Notes: generated by a model from the sequence alone, not told the origin. Positions 17,844-26,216 are shown, numbered from the stretch's first letter. The stretch is 56,332 bases of DNA from an uncultured Cellvibrio sp. (GCA_946481095.1 CAMLML010000025.1:1-56332), one strand, 5' to 3'. Translations and numbers: made by a program.

Positions 17844-18534
17844 GGCTGTTTTTTTCCTTCAGAATGGCTTCAGCCAACATGAAGTCATAAATATCATCTA
17901 TGTCAACTGCTCGCTCTTTCGGTATTAAAACACTCGTTACCTTGCCCTCAAATAACGAATTATTATTAAGTATGAAGTTTGGCTTAGCCGTGTAAACTAC
18001 TGTAGTAATATCAAAAACTTCGGGAGCGTCTTGGCGACGACACACACCAGATTCAGGTATATTGACTAATTCAACAGTTCCATCATTTTTTTGTTTGACC
18101 ATATTGAAATAAGGGCTACGATTAGACGGGGTTATAGAAATACAAACATCAGCATCTTGATTGATAAGCGCCGAAATTGCTGAGCTAACATCAGACTCAG
18201 TTCTAAGTGGGCTGGTAGCTGGAAGGCTTACAAACAAGTCAAAGCTTCCATAAACCTTTTGAATATATTCAATTGCATGACGCCATGACAACCATTCTGG
18301 ACTTGTGTCTGTCGCCAACTCGCTAGGACGCATTATTACCTCCGCACCAGACTCTCTAGCCACAGCAGCAATTGCATTATCATCAGTTGAAACAAATACT
18401 CGCTCAATATCTGCAGTCATAAGTGCAACCTCAATTGAGTACTTAATTAAAGGTTTCCCACCCAAAAGTTTAATATTCTTTTGAGGCAACCCCTTAGAGC
18501 CACCTCGAGCAAATATGAATGCTATAGCTTTCAA
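17830..18534 (-). CDS. legF: CMP-nonulosonate cytidylyltransferase (NeuA/LegF-like)
   Basis: A 234-aa protein with the family's opening IAFIFARGGSKGLPQKNIKLLGGKPLI, which binds CTP, then the VFVSTDDNAIAAVA and LPATSPLRT motifs. It activates a nonulosonic acid with CMP for transfer. The start codon is a TTG at 18534 inside the stop of the upstream gene (TTGA), with GGGGTGA just upstream; no ATG lies in frame near it and the conserved N-terminus begins at once. It sits between ptmF-like and ptmA-like genes. LegF is favoured over sialic acid NeuA because of the 4-aminotransferase in the locus. Confidence 0.85.
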   Translation of the reverse strand: MKAIAFIFARGGSKGLPQKNIKLLGGKPLIKYSIEVALMTADIERVFVSTDDNAIAAVARESGAEVIMRPSELATDTSPEWLSWRHAIEYIQKVYGSFDLFVSLPATSPLRTESDVSSAISALINQDADVCISITPSNRSPYFNMVKQKNDGTVELVNIPESGVCRRQDAPEVFDITTVVYTAKPNFILNNNSLFEGKVTSVLIPKERAVDIDDIYDFMLAEAILKEKNSHAGK

Positions 18535-19511
18535 GCAATGTCACCCCATTTATTAAATTGTTTCGCTTCGTCAATAAGCTTCATTACCTTCGTCGACGAT
18601 TCCACAGTTGCAATTCTATCAAACTCTTGTCGCTCTAAATTTTCAAATGCCCTTAACATATCTACGTACATTTTATTCCTATCATAATCCACGGCGAGGT
18701 AAAGAGTCTCCACTAATTTGGAGCGGTATAACTTAACGGAGTTTTCCACCAAATCCCACACCAGACGCCCCTTTTCGCCGATAAATTCGCATTTTCGTTG
18801 CGTAGATTTTTGAATAAAATCAAGATGAACAGAAACGTAAACGCCTTTTTGGGAGACTAGGATCAAATCAGCGATCTCTTCCACATCCAACCCTAACTCG
18901 TGTGTATTTCTAAGCCAACTGTGCTTCAAAGTTAAATCACCAAGCATCCAGAGCAAAAAGTCCAGCTCATGGCTTAGCTCGAGTAACGCGCCGCCACCAA
19001 GGGCTTTACTCGCAGATACAGATTCTTTAAATGATTTATCTACTCGCCACCCCGGCAAATACTGACCAACGTTACATTCAACGTTATACAAAGCACCCAA
19101 GTGATTTCCCTCAAGATACTCTTTGACGAATTGAGCTGATGGCAAAAAGCGCAAACAATAGCCAACACCAACCCTTGCCTCTCCTTTTTTTCGTTTACAG
19201 AAATCATCAAAGGCTACTGAGGTTTCATAGGTAGATGCCAACGGCTTTTCAATCAACACAGATATATTTCTCTCAAGAAGCATCCTCGCAGTATCAACAT
19301 GAAACGGCGCGGGAGACGCAACGACAACGTAACCAGGGTTGCTAGAAATAAGTTGATCCATCCCAATAACCGCATCTGCCCCAGCTATTCCATTTTTATT
19401 TTTTCCGCTTGAAGAAACCACAAAGATCTTGCCTTCGGGATATAATAGCCTCAAGTTAGCAACATGCCGCTTTGCGATACTTCCCATTCCTATGACTGCA
19501 AAACATTTCAA
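18531..19511 (-). CDS. ptmF: Gfo/Idh/MocA-family oxidoreductase, PtmF-like
   Basis: About 326 aa with the Rossmann motif FAVIGMGSIAKRHVANL and the IEKPLASTYET motif (EKP). The C-terminal half has LGGGALLELSHELDFLLWMLG, a dimer-interface helix often seen in PtmF-like proteins. The start is a TTG at 19511 preceded by GAGGGGG six bases upstream; another TTG five codons upstream is in frame but overlaps that ribosome site. Its stop overlaps the TTG of the CMP-transferase gene. The gene order oxidoreductase, CMP-transferase, SDR matches ptmF-ptmB-ptmA of Campylobacter, which is the main reason for the name. Confidence 0.72.
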   Translation of the reverse strand: MKCFAVIGMGSIAKRHVANLRLLYPEGKIFVVSSSGKNKNGIAGADAVIGMDQLISSNPGYVVVASPAPFHVDTARMLLERNISVLIEKPLASTYETSVAFDDFCKRKKGEARVGVGYCLRFLPSAQFVKEYLEGNHLGALYNVECNVGQYLPGWRVDKSFKESVSASKALGGGALLELSHELDFLLWMLGDLTLKHSWLRNTHELGLDVEEIADLILVSQKGVYVSVHLDFIQKSTQRKCEFIGEKGRLVWDLVENSVKLYRSKLVETLYLAVDYDRNKMYVDMLRAFENLERQEFDRIATVESSTKVMKLIDEAKQFNKWGDIA

Positions 19512-19539
19512 TTCAAGCCCCCTCAACTAAAACGCTTTA

Positions 19540-20808
19540 TCATAATCTTGCATCTACATCGAATCTTGGCAACACATGTTTTACATCAAAAAGCACATGA
19601 TTAGATTTACCTAAAGTACGAATTCCATCAGCGCCCATGTCTTTGAACTGGCTATGTGCTACACAAACAATTATTGCATCGTAAGTATTTTTTTGAGGTT
19701 GACGGATTAATTTAAGTCCGTACTCATGCTGAGCTTCTTCAAGATCAGCCCAAGGATCATAGACATCAACCTGAGTGTTATATGTCTTCATCTCCTCAAT
19801 TATGTCGACAACACCCGTGTTGCGTAAATCAGGACAGTTTTCTTTAAAAGTTAATCCCATAATCAGAATTCGGGCATCTACAACCTGCGATTTGCGTTTA
19901 GTCATCATTTTTACAACTGAATCAGCTATAAAAGATCCCATTGAATTATTAACGCGACGGCCTGACAAAATAACTTGAGGGTAATAACCCACTTGCTGCG
20001 CTTTGTGAGTTAAGTAATAGGGGTCCACGCTTATACAGTGCCCACCAACCAACCCTGGACGAAATGGTAAAAAATTCCACTTGGTTCCGGCGGCTTCCAG
20101 AACTTCTAACGTATCTATACCAATCTTATTGAAGATCAACGCCAGTTCATTTACTAAAGCAATATTCAGATCCCGCTGCGTGTTCTCAATTACCTTTGCA
20201 GCCTCTGCGACTTTTATGCAGCTTGCTTTATGTGTACTAACGGTAAGTATCTGACGATATAGACTATCCACACGCTCAGCGATTTCTGGTGTTGAACCCG
20301 ATGTGATTTTTACTATGTTGGTAAGTTTTCTTTCTTTATCGCCTGGGTTAATCCTTTCAGGACTGTAGCCAGCGAAAAAATCCTGATTGAATTTCAAGCC
20401 CGAAATTTTTTCAATGATCGGTACACAAATCTCTTCCGTACACCCGGGGTAAACTGTCGATTCATAAATTACAACAGATCCCTTTTCAATGACCTCGCCT
20501 AGTAAAGTTGATGCTTTTTCGAGAGGAGTCAAATCGGGATGGTAGCTGTCGTCTATGGGTGTAGGCACGGTCACTATATAAAAGTTCGCACCTTTAATTT
20601 TTGATTTATCGGTTGTGAAACGCAGCAGAGGAGAGCCACGAAGCTCGTCAGGAGTAACTTCTAAGGTTCTATCTTTAAAATCCAGTAACTCGTTAACTCT
20701 GGCTTGGTTAATGTCAAAGCCTATGGTTTCAAATTTTTTTCCAAATTCAACCGCAAGAGGCAGTCCAACGTAACCCAATCCAATAACGATTATCTTAGTG
20801 TTTTGCAT
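19540..20808 (-). CDS. tviB: UDP-N-acetylhexosamine 6-dehydrogenase (TviB/WbpO-like)
   Basis: A 422-aa nucleotide-sugar dehydrogenase with all three family domains: NAD-binding [15 protein letters not shown], the central [10 protein letters not shown] and [18 protein letters not shown], and the catalytic cysteine in [15 protein letters not shown] near residue 255. The sequence tracks TviB (Vi antigen) and WbpO more closely than UDP-glucose dehydrogenase. The expected product is UDP-GlcNAcA or UDP-GalNAcA. The ATG at 20808 has AAGGAT four bases upstream, overlapping the rmlC stop region (8-base gap). It links the rhamnose genes to the nonulosonate genes in one minus-strand run. Confidence 0.88.
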   Translation of the reverse strand: MQNTKIIVIGLGYVGLPLAVEFGKKFETIGFDINQARVNELLDFKDRTLEVTPDELRGSPLLRFTTDKSKIKGANFYIVTVPTPIDDSYHPDLTPLEKASTLLGEVIEKGSVVIYESTVYPGCTEEICVPIIEKISGLKFNQDFFAGYSPERINPGDKERKLTNIVKITSGSTPEIAERVDSLYRQILTVSTHKASCIKVAEAAKVIENTQRDLNIALVNELALIFNKIGIDTLEVLEAAGTKWNFLPFRPGLVGGHCISVDPYYLTHKAQQVGYYPQVILSGRRVNNSMGSFIADSVVKMMTKRKSQVVDARILIMGLTFKENCPDLRNTGVVDIIEEMKTYNTQVDVYDPWADLEEAQHEYGLKLIRQPQKNTYDAIIVCVAHSQFKDMGADGIRTLGKSNHVLFDVKHVLPRFDVDARL

Positions 20809-20816
20809 ATAAATCC

Positions 20817-21338
20817 TTAGTCAACTCCTCTGTCTTTAACCGACAAAGTCGGCTTTTCAAAAGGCGGCCATTCTATCCCCAGCCCCTCACTATTCCAAGC
20901 AATACACCTCTCATGTTGTTGGGAATAGAAGTTTGTTGTCTTATATTCGACCTCGGCCGACTCAGATAAAACATAAAAACCGTGTGCGAAGCCTTCGGGT
21001 ATCCACACCTGGTAATGATTTTCAGCTGAGATTTTGTGGCCTGTCCATTTTTGATAGGTCGGCGAATTGGCGCGTATGTCGACGGCCACATCATAAATCT
21101 CGCCAACAACTACCCTGACAAGTTTGGCTTGTGCCATGGGTTCTTCCTGATAGTGGAGCCCCCTGAGTACGCCCTTGTGTGATTTGGAGTGGTTGTCTTG
21201 TACGAAATTAATGTTTCTTCCAATTAATTGTTCGAAAGTTTTTTGATTGAAGCTTTCGAAAAAGAAGCCTCTGTTGTCATGATGCACATCGGGAATGATA
21301 ATTTTGACGTCATCGATATTGGTATCAATTAATTTCAT
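20817..21338 (-). CDS. rmlC: dTDP-4-dehydrorhamnose 3,5-epimerase
   Basis: A 173-aa cupin-type epimerase of usual length (about 180). It has the conserved [25 protein letters not shown] (catalytic histidine), [16 protein letters not shown] and [15 protein letters not shown] motifs. It inverts C3 and C5 of dTDP-4-dehydro-6-deoxyglucose in the third step of dTDP-L-rhamnose synthesis. It lies 29 bases downstream of rmlD. The order rmlB-rmlD-rmlC is a common variant of the operon. Confidence 0.93.
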   Translation of the reverse strand: MKLIDTNIDDVKIIIPDVHHDNRGFFFESFNQKTFEQLIGRNINFVQDNHSKSHKGVLRGLHYQEEPMAQAKLVRVVVGEIYDVAVDIRANSPTYQKWTGHKISAENHYQVWIPEGFAHGFYVLSESAEVEYKTTNFYSQQHERCIAWNSEGLGIEWPPFEKPTLSVKDRGVD

Positions 21339-21367
21339 AGAGAGTTTTTGTTAAAAAAGGAGCCATT

Positions 21368-22264
21368 CTAACGAGTCGCGATATTAATCGCACCAGCTGT
21401 CAGGAGTTGTTGCAATTTGTAGCGCCAATTACAGGGTTGAATATCAAATTTGCTGATTATCTTTTGATTGTTCAAGCGGGAATTTCGAGGGCGGATGGCT
21501 TTGCCAGGGTATTGGTCGGATGTTATGGATAATATTTTGGGTAAATAGATTTCATCATCCTGTAACTTTACTTGTTGAAAAATTTCCTGGGCGAATTCAT
21601 ACCATGAAGCATAGGGTGTGCCTGAATAGTGGTAAATGCCCCAATCATTTGATGAAAAATGTCGGCTTTCTTCCGATATCTTTATAATAGTGGTCGCTAT
21701 ATCTCCTGCATATGTCGGGCCGCCAAATTGGTCAGACACAACAAAAATATCATCTTCTTTTTTTGCAAGTCCCAGAATAGTTTTAAAAAAATTTTTGCCT
21801 TCGCTGCTAAAAACCCATGAAGTTCGCAGAATAATATGTTTGGGGTTTTGCGTGGCTACAGCAATTTCACCGGCTAATTTACTTTTTCCGTAGATATTGA
21901 TGGGATTAGGAACATCATCTTCATCATAAACAGATTCTTTTTCGCCAGAAAAAACGTAATCTGTTGACAAATGAATGATGGGTGCATTTATTTTGGCGGA
22001 TGCTTTTGCAATATTTTCGGCACCATGATGATTAACTGAAAAAGCTTCCTGAATATTCTCTTCTGCAAGATTTACAGCGGTATATGCGGCCAGATTAATG
22101 ACCAAATCCGGTAGATGATTTTGCATCACATCGAAAGTTTTATCTGGGTCAACAATATTTAATTGTTGGTGGTCAAGTGCAACTATAGTGTACGCACTAT
22201 TTTTTAGCTGGGCTGTTAAATGCTTGCCGATTTGTCCAGATGCACCGGTAATCAGTATTTTCAT
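21368..22264 (-). CDS. rmlD: dTDP-4-dehydrorhamnose reductase
   Basis: About 298 aa. The N-terminal ILITGASGQIGKHL binds NAD(P)H, LSTDYVFSG precedes the catalytic region, and INIYGKSKLAGE has the YxxxK pair. It reduces the 4-keto group to give dTDP-L-rhamnose. The start is ATG 22264, one base after the rmlB stop; 17 in-frame codons upstream are rejected because they overlap rmlB and the conserved N-terminus starts at this ATG. Confidence 0.93.
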   Translation of the reverse strand: MKILITGASGQIGKHLTAQLKNSAYTIVALDHQQLNIVDPDKTFDVMQNHLPDLVINLAAYTAVNLAEENIQEAFSVNHHGAENIAKASAKINAPIIHLSTDYVFSGEKESVYDEDDVPNPINIYGKSKLAGEIAVATQNPKHIILRTSWVFSSEGKNFFKTILGLAKKEDDIFVVSDQFGGPTYAGDIATTIIKISEESRHFSSNDWGIYHYSGTPYASWYEFAQEIFQQVKLQDDEIYLPKILSITSDQYPGKAIRPRNSRLNNQKIISKFDIQPCNWRYKLQQLLTAGAINIATR

Positions 22265-22265
22265 T

Positions 22266-23330
22266 TTATGCTTTAATTCCCTGTCTTTCGCGATAATAAC
22301 TGCCATCTTGCACACGATGAGCCCATTGCAAATTATTCAAATACCATTGCACTGTTTTGCGAATTCCGGATTCAAAAGTTTCTTCCGGAACCCAACCCAA
22401 TTCACGTTTGATTTTGCTGGCGTCTATGGCATAACGAATGTCATGGCCTGGCCTGTCTTTTACAAAGGTGATTAATTCTTTGTAGGATTTGATTGGAAGA
22501 TTTTTCGCGGGTTGCAACTCATCCAACAGTTCACAAATCTTATGAACCACATCGATATTTTGTTTTTCGTTGTGTCCGCCGATGTTGTAGGTCTCGCCAA
22601 CTTTACCTTCTGTTACAACCTTGTAGAGCGCGCGCGCGTGATCTTCTACAAATAACCAATCGCGAATTTGATTGCCTTTGCCATAAACGGGTAATGGCTT
22701 TCCTTCGAGCGCATTTAAAATCATTAACGGAATTAATTTTTCGGGAAAGTGATACGGCCCGTAGTTGTTTGAGCAATTGGTAACAATGGCCGGTAAACCG
22801 TAGGTTCTTTTCCATGCACGCACTAAATGATCAGAGCTGGCTTTACTCGCGGAATAAGGCGAGCTGGGCGCATAGGGCGTGGTTTCAGTAAATAAATCTT
22901 CAGGACCTTCAAGATCGCCATAGACTTCATCTGTCGAGATGTGATGAAAACGAAAGACCGCTTTGCGATTGTCATTGAAATTTTTCCAATAGTCTTTTGC
23001 GGCTTCGAGTAATTGATAAGTGCCAATAATATTGGTTTCGATGAAAGCAGCGGGGCCATCGATAGAGCGGTCAACATGGCTTTCAGCAGCGAGATGCATA
23101 ACCGCATCGGGTTGATGCAGCGCAAAAACTCTATCCAATTCCTGACGATTACAAATATCGACTTGTTCGAATGCGTAGCGATCACTGACAGAAACTGATG
23201 CCAGCGATTCCAGATTGCCAGCGTAGGTGAGTTTGTCGAGATTAACGACATTATCCTGAGTGTGGTTGATGATGTAACGAACAACGGCTGAGCCTATGAA
23301 GCCGGCACCACCGGTGATAAGGATTTTCAT
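22266..23330 (-). CDS. rmlB: dTDP-glucose 4,6-dehydratase
   Basis: A 354-aa extended SDR with [15 protein letters not shown] at the N-terminus, [11 protein letters not shown] with the Thr-Asp-Glu catalytic group, and [12 protein letters not shown] with the YxxxK pair. It converts dTDP-glucose to dTDP-4-dehydro-6-deoxyglucose. It is the first protein gene of the minus-strand locus. No clear ribosome site precedes the ATG at 23330, and the CsrB-like RNA terminator lies only about 45 bases upstream, so its promoter is either in that short gap or the gene depends on read-through. No rmlA is present in the window. Confidence 0.93.
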   Translation of the reverse strand: MKILITGGAGFIGSAVVRYIINHTQDNVVNLDKLTYAGNLESLASVSVSDRYAFEQVDICNRQELDRVFALHQPDAVMHLAAESHVDRSIDGPAAFIETNIIGTYQLLEAAKDYWKNFNDNRKAVFRFHHISTDEVYGDLEGPEDLFTETTPYAPSSPYSASKASSDHLVRAWKRTYGLPAIVTNCSNNYGPYHFPEKLIPLMILNALEGKPLPVYGKGNQIRDWLFVEDHARALYKVVTEGKVGETYNIGGHNEKQNIDVVHKICELLDELQPAKNLPIKSYKELITFVKDRPGHDIRYAIDASKIKRELGWVPEETFESGIRKTVQWYLNNLQWAHRVQDGSYYRERQGIKA

Positions 23331-23373
23331 AATCGGAATAAGCTTGAAAAGTAGCGGCCAGTCTACAGCGGAG

Positions 23374-23408
23374 AAAAGAAAAAAGGGAGCCGCATCCTGC
23401 TGGCTCCC
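23374..23408 (-). terminator. intrinsic terminator of the CsrB-like RNA
   Basis: On the minus strand a perfect 7-bp stem GGGAGCC/GGCTCCC (23385-23391 with 23402-23408) encloses a 10-nt loop with CAGGATG and is followed by TTTTTTCTTTT. It should end transcription about 45 bases before rmlB. Confidence 0.88.
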
Positions 23409-23655
23409 TGTGCTTCCTGCCGGGTATTGGGTTCATCCTGATCCCATTGGCGTCCTGCCTCCCTTTCGTTTCCATTTATGCACTGCTTCCTGAAGTGCTG
23501 GTCCTTTAGCCTTCGCGTCCTGCCCGGGCTGTCTTCCTTGCAAGGGTTCATCCTGAACCATTTGCGTCCTGCTTTTCCATCTACATCCTCATCACTTCGT
23601 CCTGAAGTACAAATCCTTTAGCTCTTACGTCCTGTTGGAGCTACTGTCCTTGTGC
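23376..23655 (-). ncRNA. csrB: CsrB/RsmZ-like regulatory RNA (CsrA/RsmA sponge)
   Basis: Read on the minus strand, this stretch contains ten CAGGA motifs (CAGGACG, CAGGATG or CAGGAAG) and about seven further GGA sites in roughly 280 nt. Many are presented in hairpin loops: ACTT-CAGGACG-AAGT, GGTT-CAGGATG-AACC, TAGCTC...GAGCTA (23619-23643) around CAGGACG, and GCACT...AGTGC around CAGGAAG. It ends in an intrinsic terminator whose loop also contains CAGGATG. No ORF with coding character exists here on either strand. These are the defining features of CsrB/RsmY/RsmZ RNAs, which sequester the translational repressor CsrA/RsmA. The 5' end is estimated from a weak -10-like TAAAAT at 23661-23666; the 3' end is estimated from the T-tract. 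Confidence 0.85.
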
Positions 23656-23709
23656 TACCCATTTTACTCGCGTTGAAATTGGTGCCCAGTGGCAAATATC
23701 GGAATTTCT

Positions 23710-23727
23710 TGTAGGAAAAATCTCACA
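23710..23727 (-). promoter_or_regulatory. GacA/UvrY-type upstream activating sequence
   Basis: The minus strand reads TGTGAGATTTTTCCTACA, an 18-bp imperfect palindrome. It matches the arms of the known GacA/UvrY box (TGTAAG/TGTGAG ... CTTACA) in ten of twelve or more positions. Its centre lies about 63 bases upstream of the predicted RNA start, the spacing seen at rsmY and rsmZ promoters of pseudomonads. It supports control of the RNA by a BarA/UvrY (GacS/GacA) system, whose genes are not in this window. Confidence 0.65.
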
Positions 23728-23850
23728 AAAAACCTGTGAAAATGTTTATTGAATATTGAGCGGTAGATCAAAACGGCTCACTATCAGGATAGGGTAAAAA
23801 AGACTATTATTTCCGGCCCTGCATTCTTCGTAGTGACGAAGTGGTTTGTT

Positions 23851-23878
23851 GCCCGACAAATTCTCAATATGATCGGGC
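23851..23878 (+). promoter_or_regulatory. inverted repeat in the xylanase leader
   Basis: GCCCGA at 23851-23856 pairs with TCGGGC at 23873-23878 around a 16-base spacer, ending about 30 bases before the xylanase ATG. A second small hairpin, CTTCGTAGTGACGAAG, lies just upstream (23825-23840). They could be an operator or leader structures; no known regulator motif is recognised. The remaining sequence from 23741 to 23908 is AT-rich and presumably carries the xylanase promoter. Confidence 0.35.
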
Positions 23879-23908
23879 CCAGAATAAATAAAAAATCGGA
23901 GATATAAG

Positions 23909-25600
23909 ATGACAACACTATTAAAGAGTTTTTTTTCGGCACTTGCCAGCACTGCAGTACTGGCAATAGCCTCTTCAAGTTATGCGGCTATTTGTACTTA
24001 TTCAGTGGTGAATGAATGGAGTACTGGTTTTCAGGGCGCTATTACTATCACTAACAACACCAACACTGCTATAAATACCTGGTCCGTTAATTGGCAATAT
24101 GCGTCCAATAACAGAGTGACCAGTTTCTGGAACGCAAATGTGACAGGCTCCAATCCCTATGCGGCCAGTCCCATGTCCTGGAACAGTGTTATCCAACCAA
24201 ACCAATCAGTTATGTTTGGATTTTTGGGGAGTAAAACCGGCGCGGCAGAAAAACCTGTTGTGCAAGGCTCAGTTTGCTCAACAACAGCAAGTTCACAGCC
24301 CTTAAGCTCAAGTTCAAGATCTTCCTCTGCCTCCAGTTCTTCACGAAGCTCCTCTGTTTCGAGCTCAAGAAGTTCATCAAGAAGCTCGTCTATTTCCAGC
24401 TCGTCGAGAAGCTCATCACGCAGCTCATCGATTTCCAGCAGTTCACGTAGCTCATCCGTGTCGAGCTCCAGAAGCTCTTCTCTTTCCAGTTCGTCACGCA
24501 GTTCATCACTTTCCAGCAGTTCAAGAAGTTCTTCTATCTCCAGTTCATCGCGAAGTTCTTCCAGCTCTACAGCCAGTGGCGTAACCAGTTTGAAAGCACT
24601 GGCCAACTTCCCGATTGGCGTGGCAGTGAATGCAGGCAATGAAAATAACAGCATTATCAGCAGTGGAACCAGTGCGCAGCAACAAGCCGTTGTCTTCCCG
24701 CACTTCAATCAATTCACGGCGGGTAATATTATGAAAATGAGTTATCTGCATCCATCGGAAAATACATTTAATTTCACTCAGGCAGATGACTTAATTACTT
24801 TCGCTTCAAGAAATGGTATTCGCATGCATGGTCATGCGTTGATTTGGCATTCTGATTATCAAGTACCTTCGTTTATGAAAAATTATTCCGGCGATTTTGC
24901 GGCTATGCTCAAAACTCACGTGCAAACTATCGCCTCACATTTCTCCGGAAAAGTTGATAGTTGGGATGTTGTTAACGAAGCCCTGGCCGAAGATGGTGAT
25001 TCTTCTGCAGTGAATGGATTCCGTAATTCAGTGTTCTATCAAAAAATGGGCGTCAATTATATTGATCAGGCATTTATCAATGCCCGCGCAGCAGACCCTG
25101 TGGCAGATCTTTATTACAACGATTACAACATTGAAAATGGCGGAGCAAAAACAACTAATCTCTACGCATTGGTTGATGGATTGAAATCACGCAATGTCCC
25201 GATTACCGGTGTTGGTTTCCAAATGCATGTGCTTTTGGATTGGCCAAGTACCAGCACAATTGAAGCTGCAATGAAAGCGATTGCTGATCGTGGATTGAAA
25301 GTCAAAATCACCGAGCTGGATGTGCGTGTGAATAACAAATACAACTCATCAGCACCTGTGTACACCAGTTTGACAACTGAGGCCGCCACTCGTCAAAAAG
25401 AACGTTATCGTCAAATTGTTGCCGCTTATTTGCGTGCAGTTCCTGCATCACAACGAGGGGGCATCAGTGTGTGGGGTGTTTGGGATACCGATAGCTGGCT
25501 GAACACCGCATCAGAACCTGATTGGCCTTTATTATTTGACGCGAACTTCCAACCCAAACCTGCGTTACAAGGTTTTGCAGATGGTTTGACAGGTAATTAA
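23909..25600 (+). CDS. secreted endo-beta-1,4-xylanase, CBM2 + GH10
   Basis: A 563-aa extracellular enzyme. Residues 1-27 form a signal peptide (ending SSSYAA). Residues 29 to about 125 are a CBM2 domain bounded by cysteines, with exposed tryptophans (EWSTGFQG, NTWSVNW, SPMSWNS), which binds crystalline cellulose or xylan. A poly-serine/arginine linker of about 100 residues follows. The GH10 barrel occupies about 230-563, with acid/base E357 in WDVVNEALAED and nucleophile E469 in ITELDVRV. It hydrolyses internal xylan bonds. GGAGAT lies about six bases before the ATG. The gene stands alone between the CsrB-like RNA and its own terminator. The serine linker is characteristic of Cellvibrio enzymes. 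Confidence 0.95.
   Translation: MTTLLKSFFSALASTAVLAIASSSYAAICTYSVVNEWSTGFQGAITITNNTNTAINTWSVNWQYASNNRVTSFWNANVTGSNPYAASPMSWNSVIQPNQSVMFGFLGSKTGAAEKPVVQGSVCSTTASSQPLSSSSRSSSASSSSRSSSVSSSRSSSRSSSISSSSRSSSRSSSISSSSRSSSVSSSRSSSLSSSSRSSSLSSSSRSSSISSSSRSSSSSTASGVTSLKALANFPIGVAVNAGNENNSIISSGTSAQQQAVVFPHFNQFTAGNIMKMSYLHPSENTFNFTQADDLITFASRNGIRMHGHALIWHSDYQVPSFMKNYSGDFAAMLKTHVQTIASHFSGKVDSWDVVNEALAEDGDSSAVNGFRNSVFYQKMGVNYIDQAFINARAADPVADLYYNDYNIENGGAKTTNLYALVDGLKSRNVPITGVGFQMHVLLDWPSTSTIEAAMKAIADRGLKVKITELDVRVNNKYNSSAPVYTSLTTEAATRQKERYRQIVAAYLRAVPASQRGGISVWGVWDTDSWLNTASEPDWPLLFDANFQPKPALQGFADGLTGN
24289..24570 (+). repeat. serine-codon repeat encoding the interdomain linker
   Basis: This tract is made of short imperfect repeats of AGC/TCA/TCG/TCT serine codons punctuated by arginine, isoleucine and valine codons, within the xylanase gene. 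The serine codons are mixed, which suggests that selection keeps the linker while limiting slippage. The opposite strand is open as an acidic Glu/Leu-rich frame only because of this composition. Confidence 0.85.
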
Positions 25601-25612
25601 TTTTTCGTTAAA

Positions 25613-25648
25613 TAAAAAACCTCGCTGAAAACTCAGCGAGGTTTTTTT
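25613..25648. terminator. bidirectional intrinsic terminator after the xylanase
   Basis: A perfect 9-bp stem CCTCGCTGA/TCAGCGAGG (25620-25641, AAAC loop) is flanked by AAAAAA on one side and TTTTTTT on the other. It ends the xylanase transcript and could also stop the converging lipoprotein transcript. Confidence 0.9.
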
Positions 25649-25700
25649 ATATTTCGATAATTGATTTTTATTCGATACACAACTTTTCAAAAAATATTGT

Positions 25701-26216
25701 TTACTCCTGCTGAATAGCATCACGTAATTTATCCACCATTTTTTCGGGCGGATACTTTTTGGCGTCATCCACTATCAACTGTATCGCCGCTGGTAAAAGC
25801 TGATTAATTTGTTGTTGTTCTTCTACAGTGGGAATTTTATAACCTCGCGGTTTAAATCCCTCCCAATAATTCCAGCCATAAGACCAACGATAATAATTCA
25901 TCCAATAAGGGCTGCCGCCCCAACGGACCATGCCGTGCATATAATTCGCCATACCCTTGCTATCCGCAGCCTGAAGTACACAAGCCTGTATAGCATTATC
26001 AGCAGCCAGACGCTGTTCTTTGCTTCCGCCCTGCCAATAAGCCAAATCATGCGCCACACAACAGTGCCGCCAAAGATTGGGATATAAAGGTGGGCCATCC
26101 ATCCACAATGAACAGCCATCGGTTGTAAAAGGTTTTAATTGATTGGCGCAAGATGGCAAAGCCATGAAAAAAGCTGTAACCATAAGAAAAGTGTTGGTAC
26201 TGATTTGACGAAACAT
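25701..26216 (-). CDS. small putative lipoprotein with a phospholipase-A2-like CCxxHD motif
   Basis: About 171 aa. The start is set at ATG 26216 because the protein then begins with a hydrophobic signal (TFLMVTAFFMALPSC) that ends in a lipobox-like LPSC; the frame runs open upstream to 26393 but into the ubiE leader. The mature part contains DGCSLWMDG and WRHCCVAHDLAYWQGG. The paired cysteines followed by His-Asp resemble the active-site helix of phospholipase A2, but the usual calcium loop is not recognisable. A tryptophan/tyrosine-rich stretch (YWMNYYRWSYGWNYW) follows. It is divergent from ubiE. Function is unknown; lipase-like or structural roles are both possible. Confidence 0.65.
   Translation of the reverse strand: MFRQISTNTFLMVTAFFMALPSCANQLKPFTTDGCSLWMDGPPLYPNLWRHCCVAHDLAYWQGGSKEQRLAADNAIQACVLQAADSKGMANYMHGMVRWGGSPYWMNYYRWSYGWNYWEGFKPRGYKIPTVEEQQQINQLLPAAIQLIVDDAKKYPPEKMVDKLRDAIQQE

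Noticed and set aside
23390..23645. Regularly spaced CCTG/TCCTGAA motifs that at first look like a CRISPR or short-repeat array
   Set aside because: Units are very short, irregular in spacing and lie in hairpin loops; no cas genes are nearby. The pattern is explained by the CsrB-like RNA on the minus strand.
23723..23739. TCACA...TGTGA dyad next to the GacA-like box as a CRP site
   Set aside because: The half-sites are in the reverse order to the CRP consensus, and it overlaps the better-supported GacA-like box.
24157..24708. Long minus-strand frame rich in Glu and Leu opposite the xylanase
   Set aside because: It is the complement of the serine-codon linker and CBM2/GH10 coding sequence; no ribosome site or domain.
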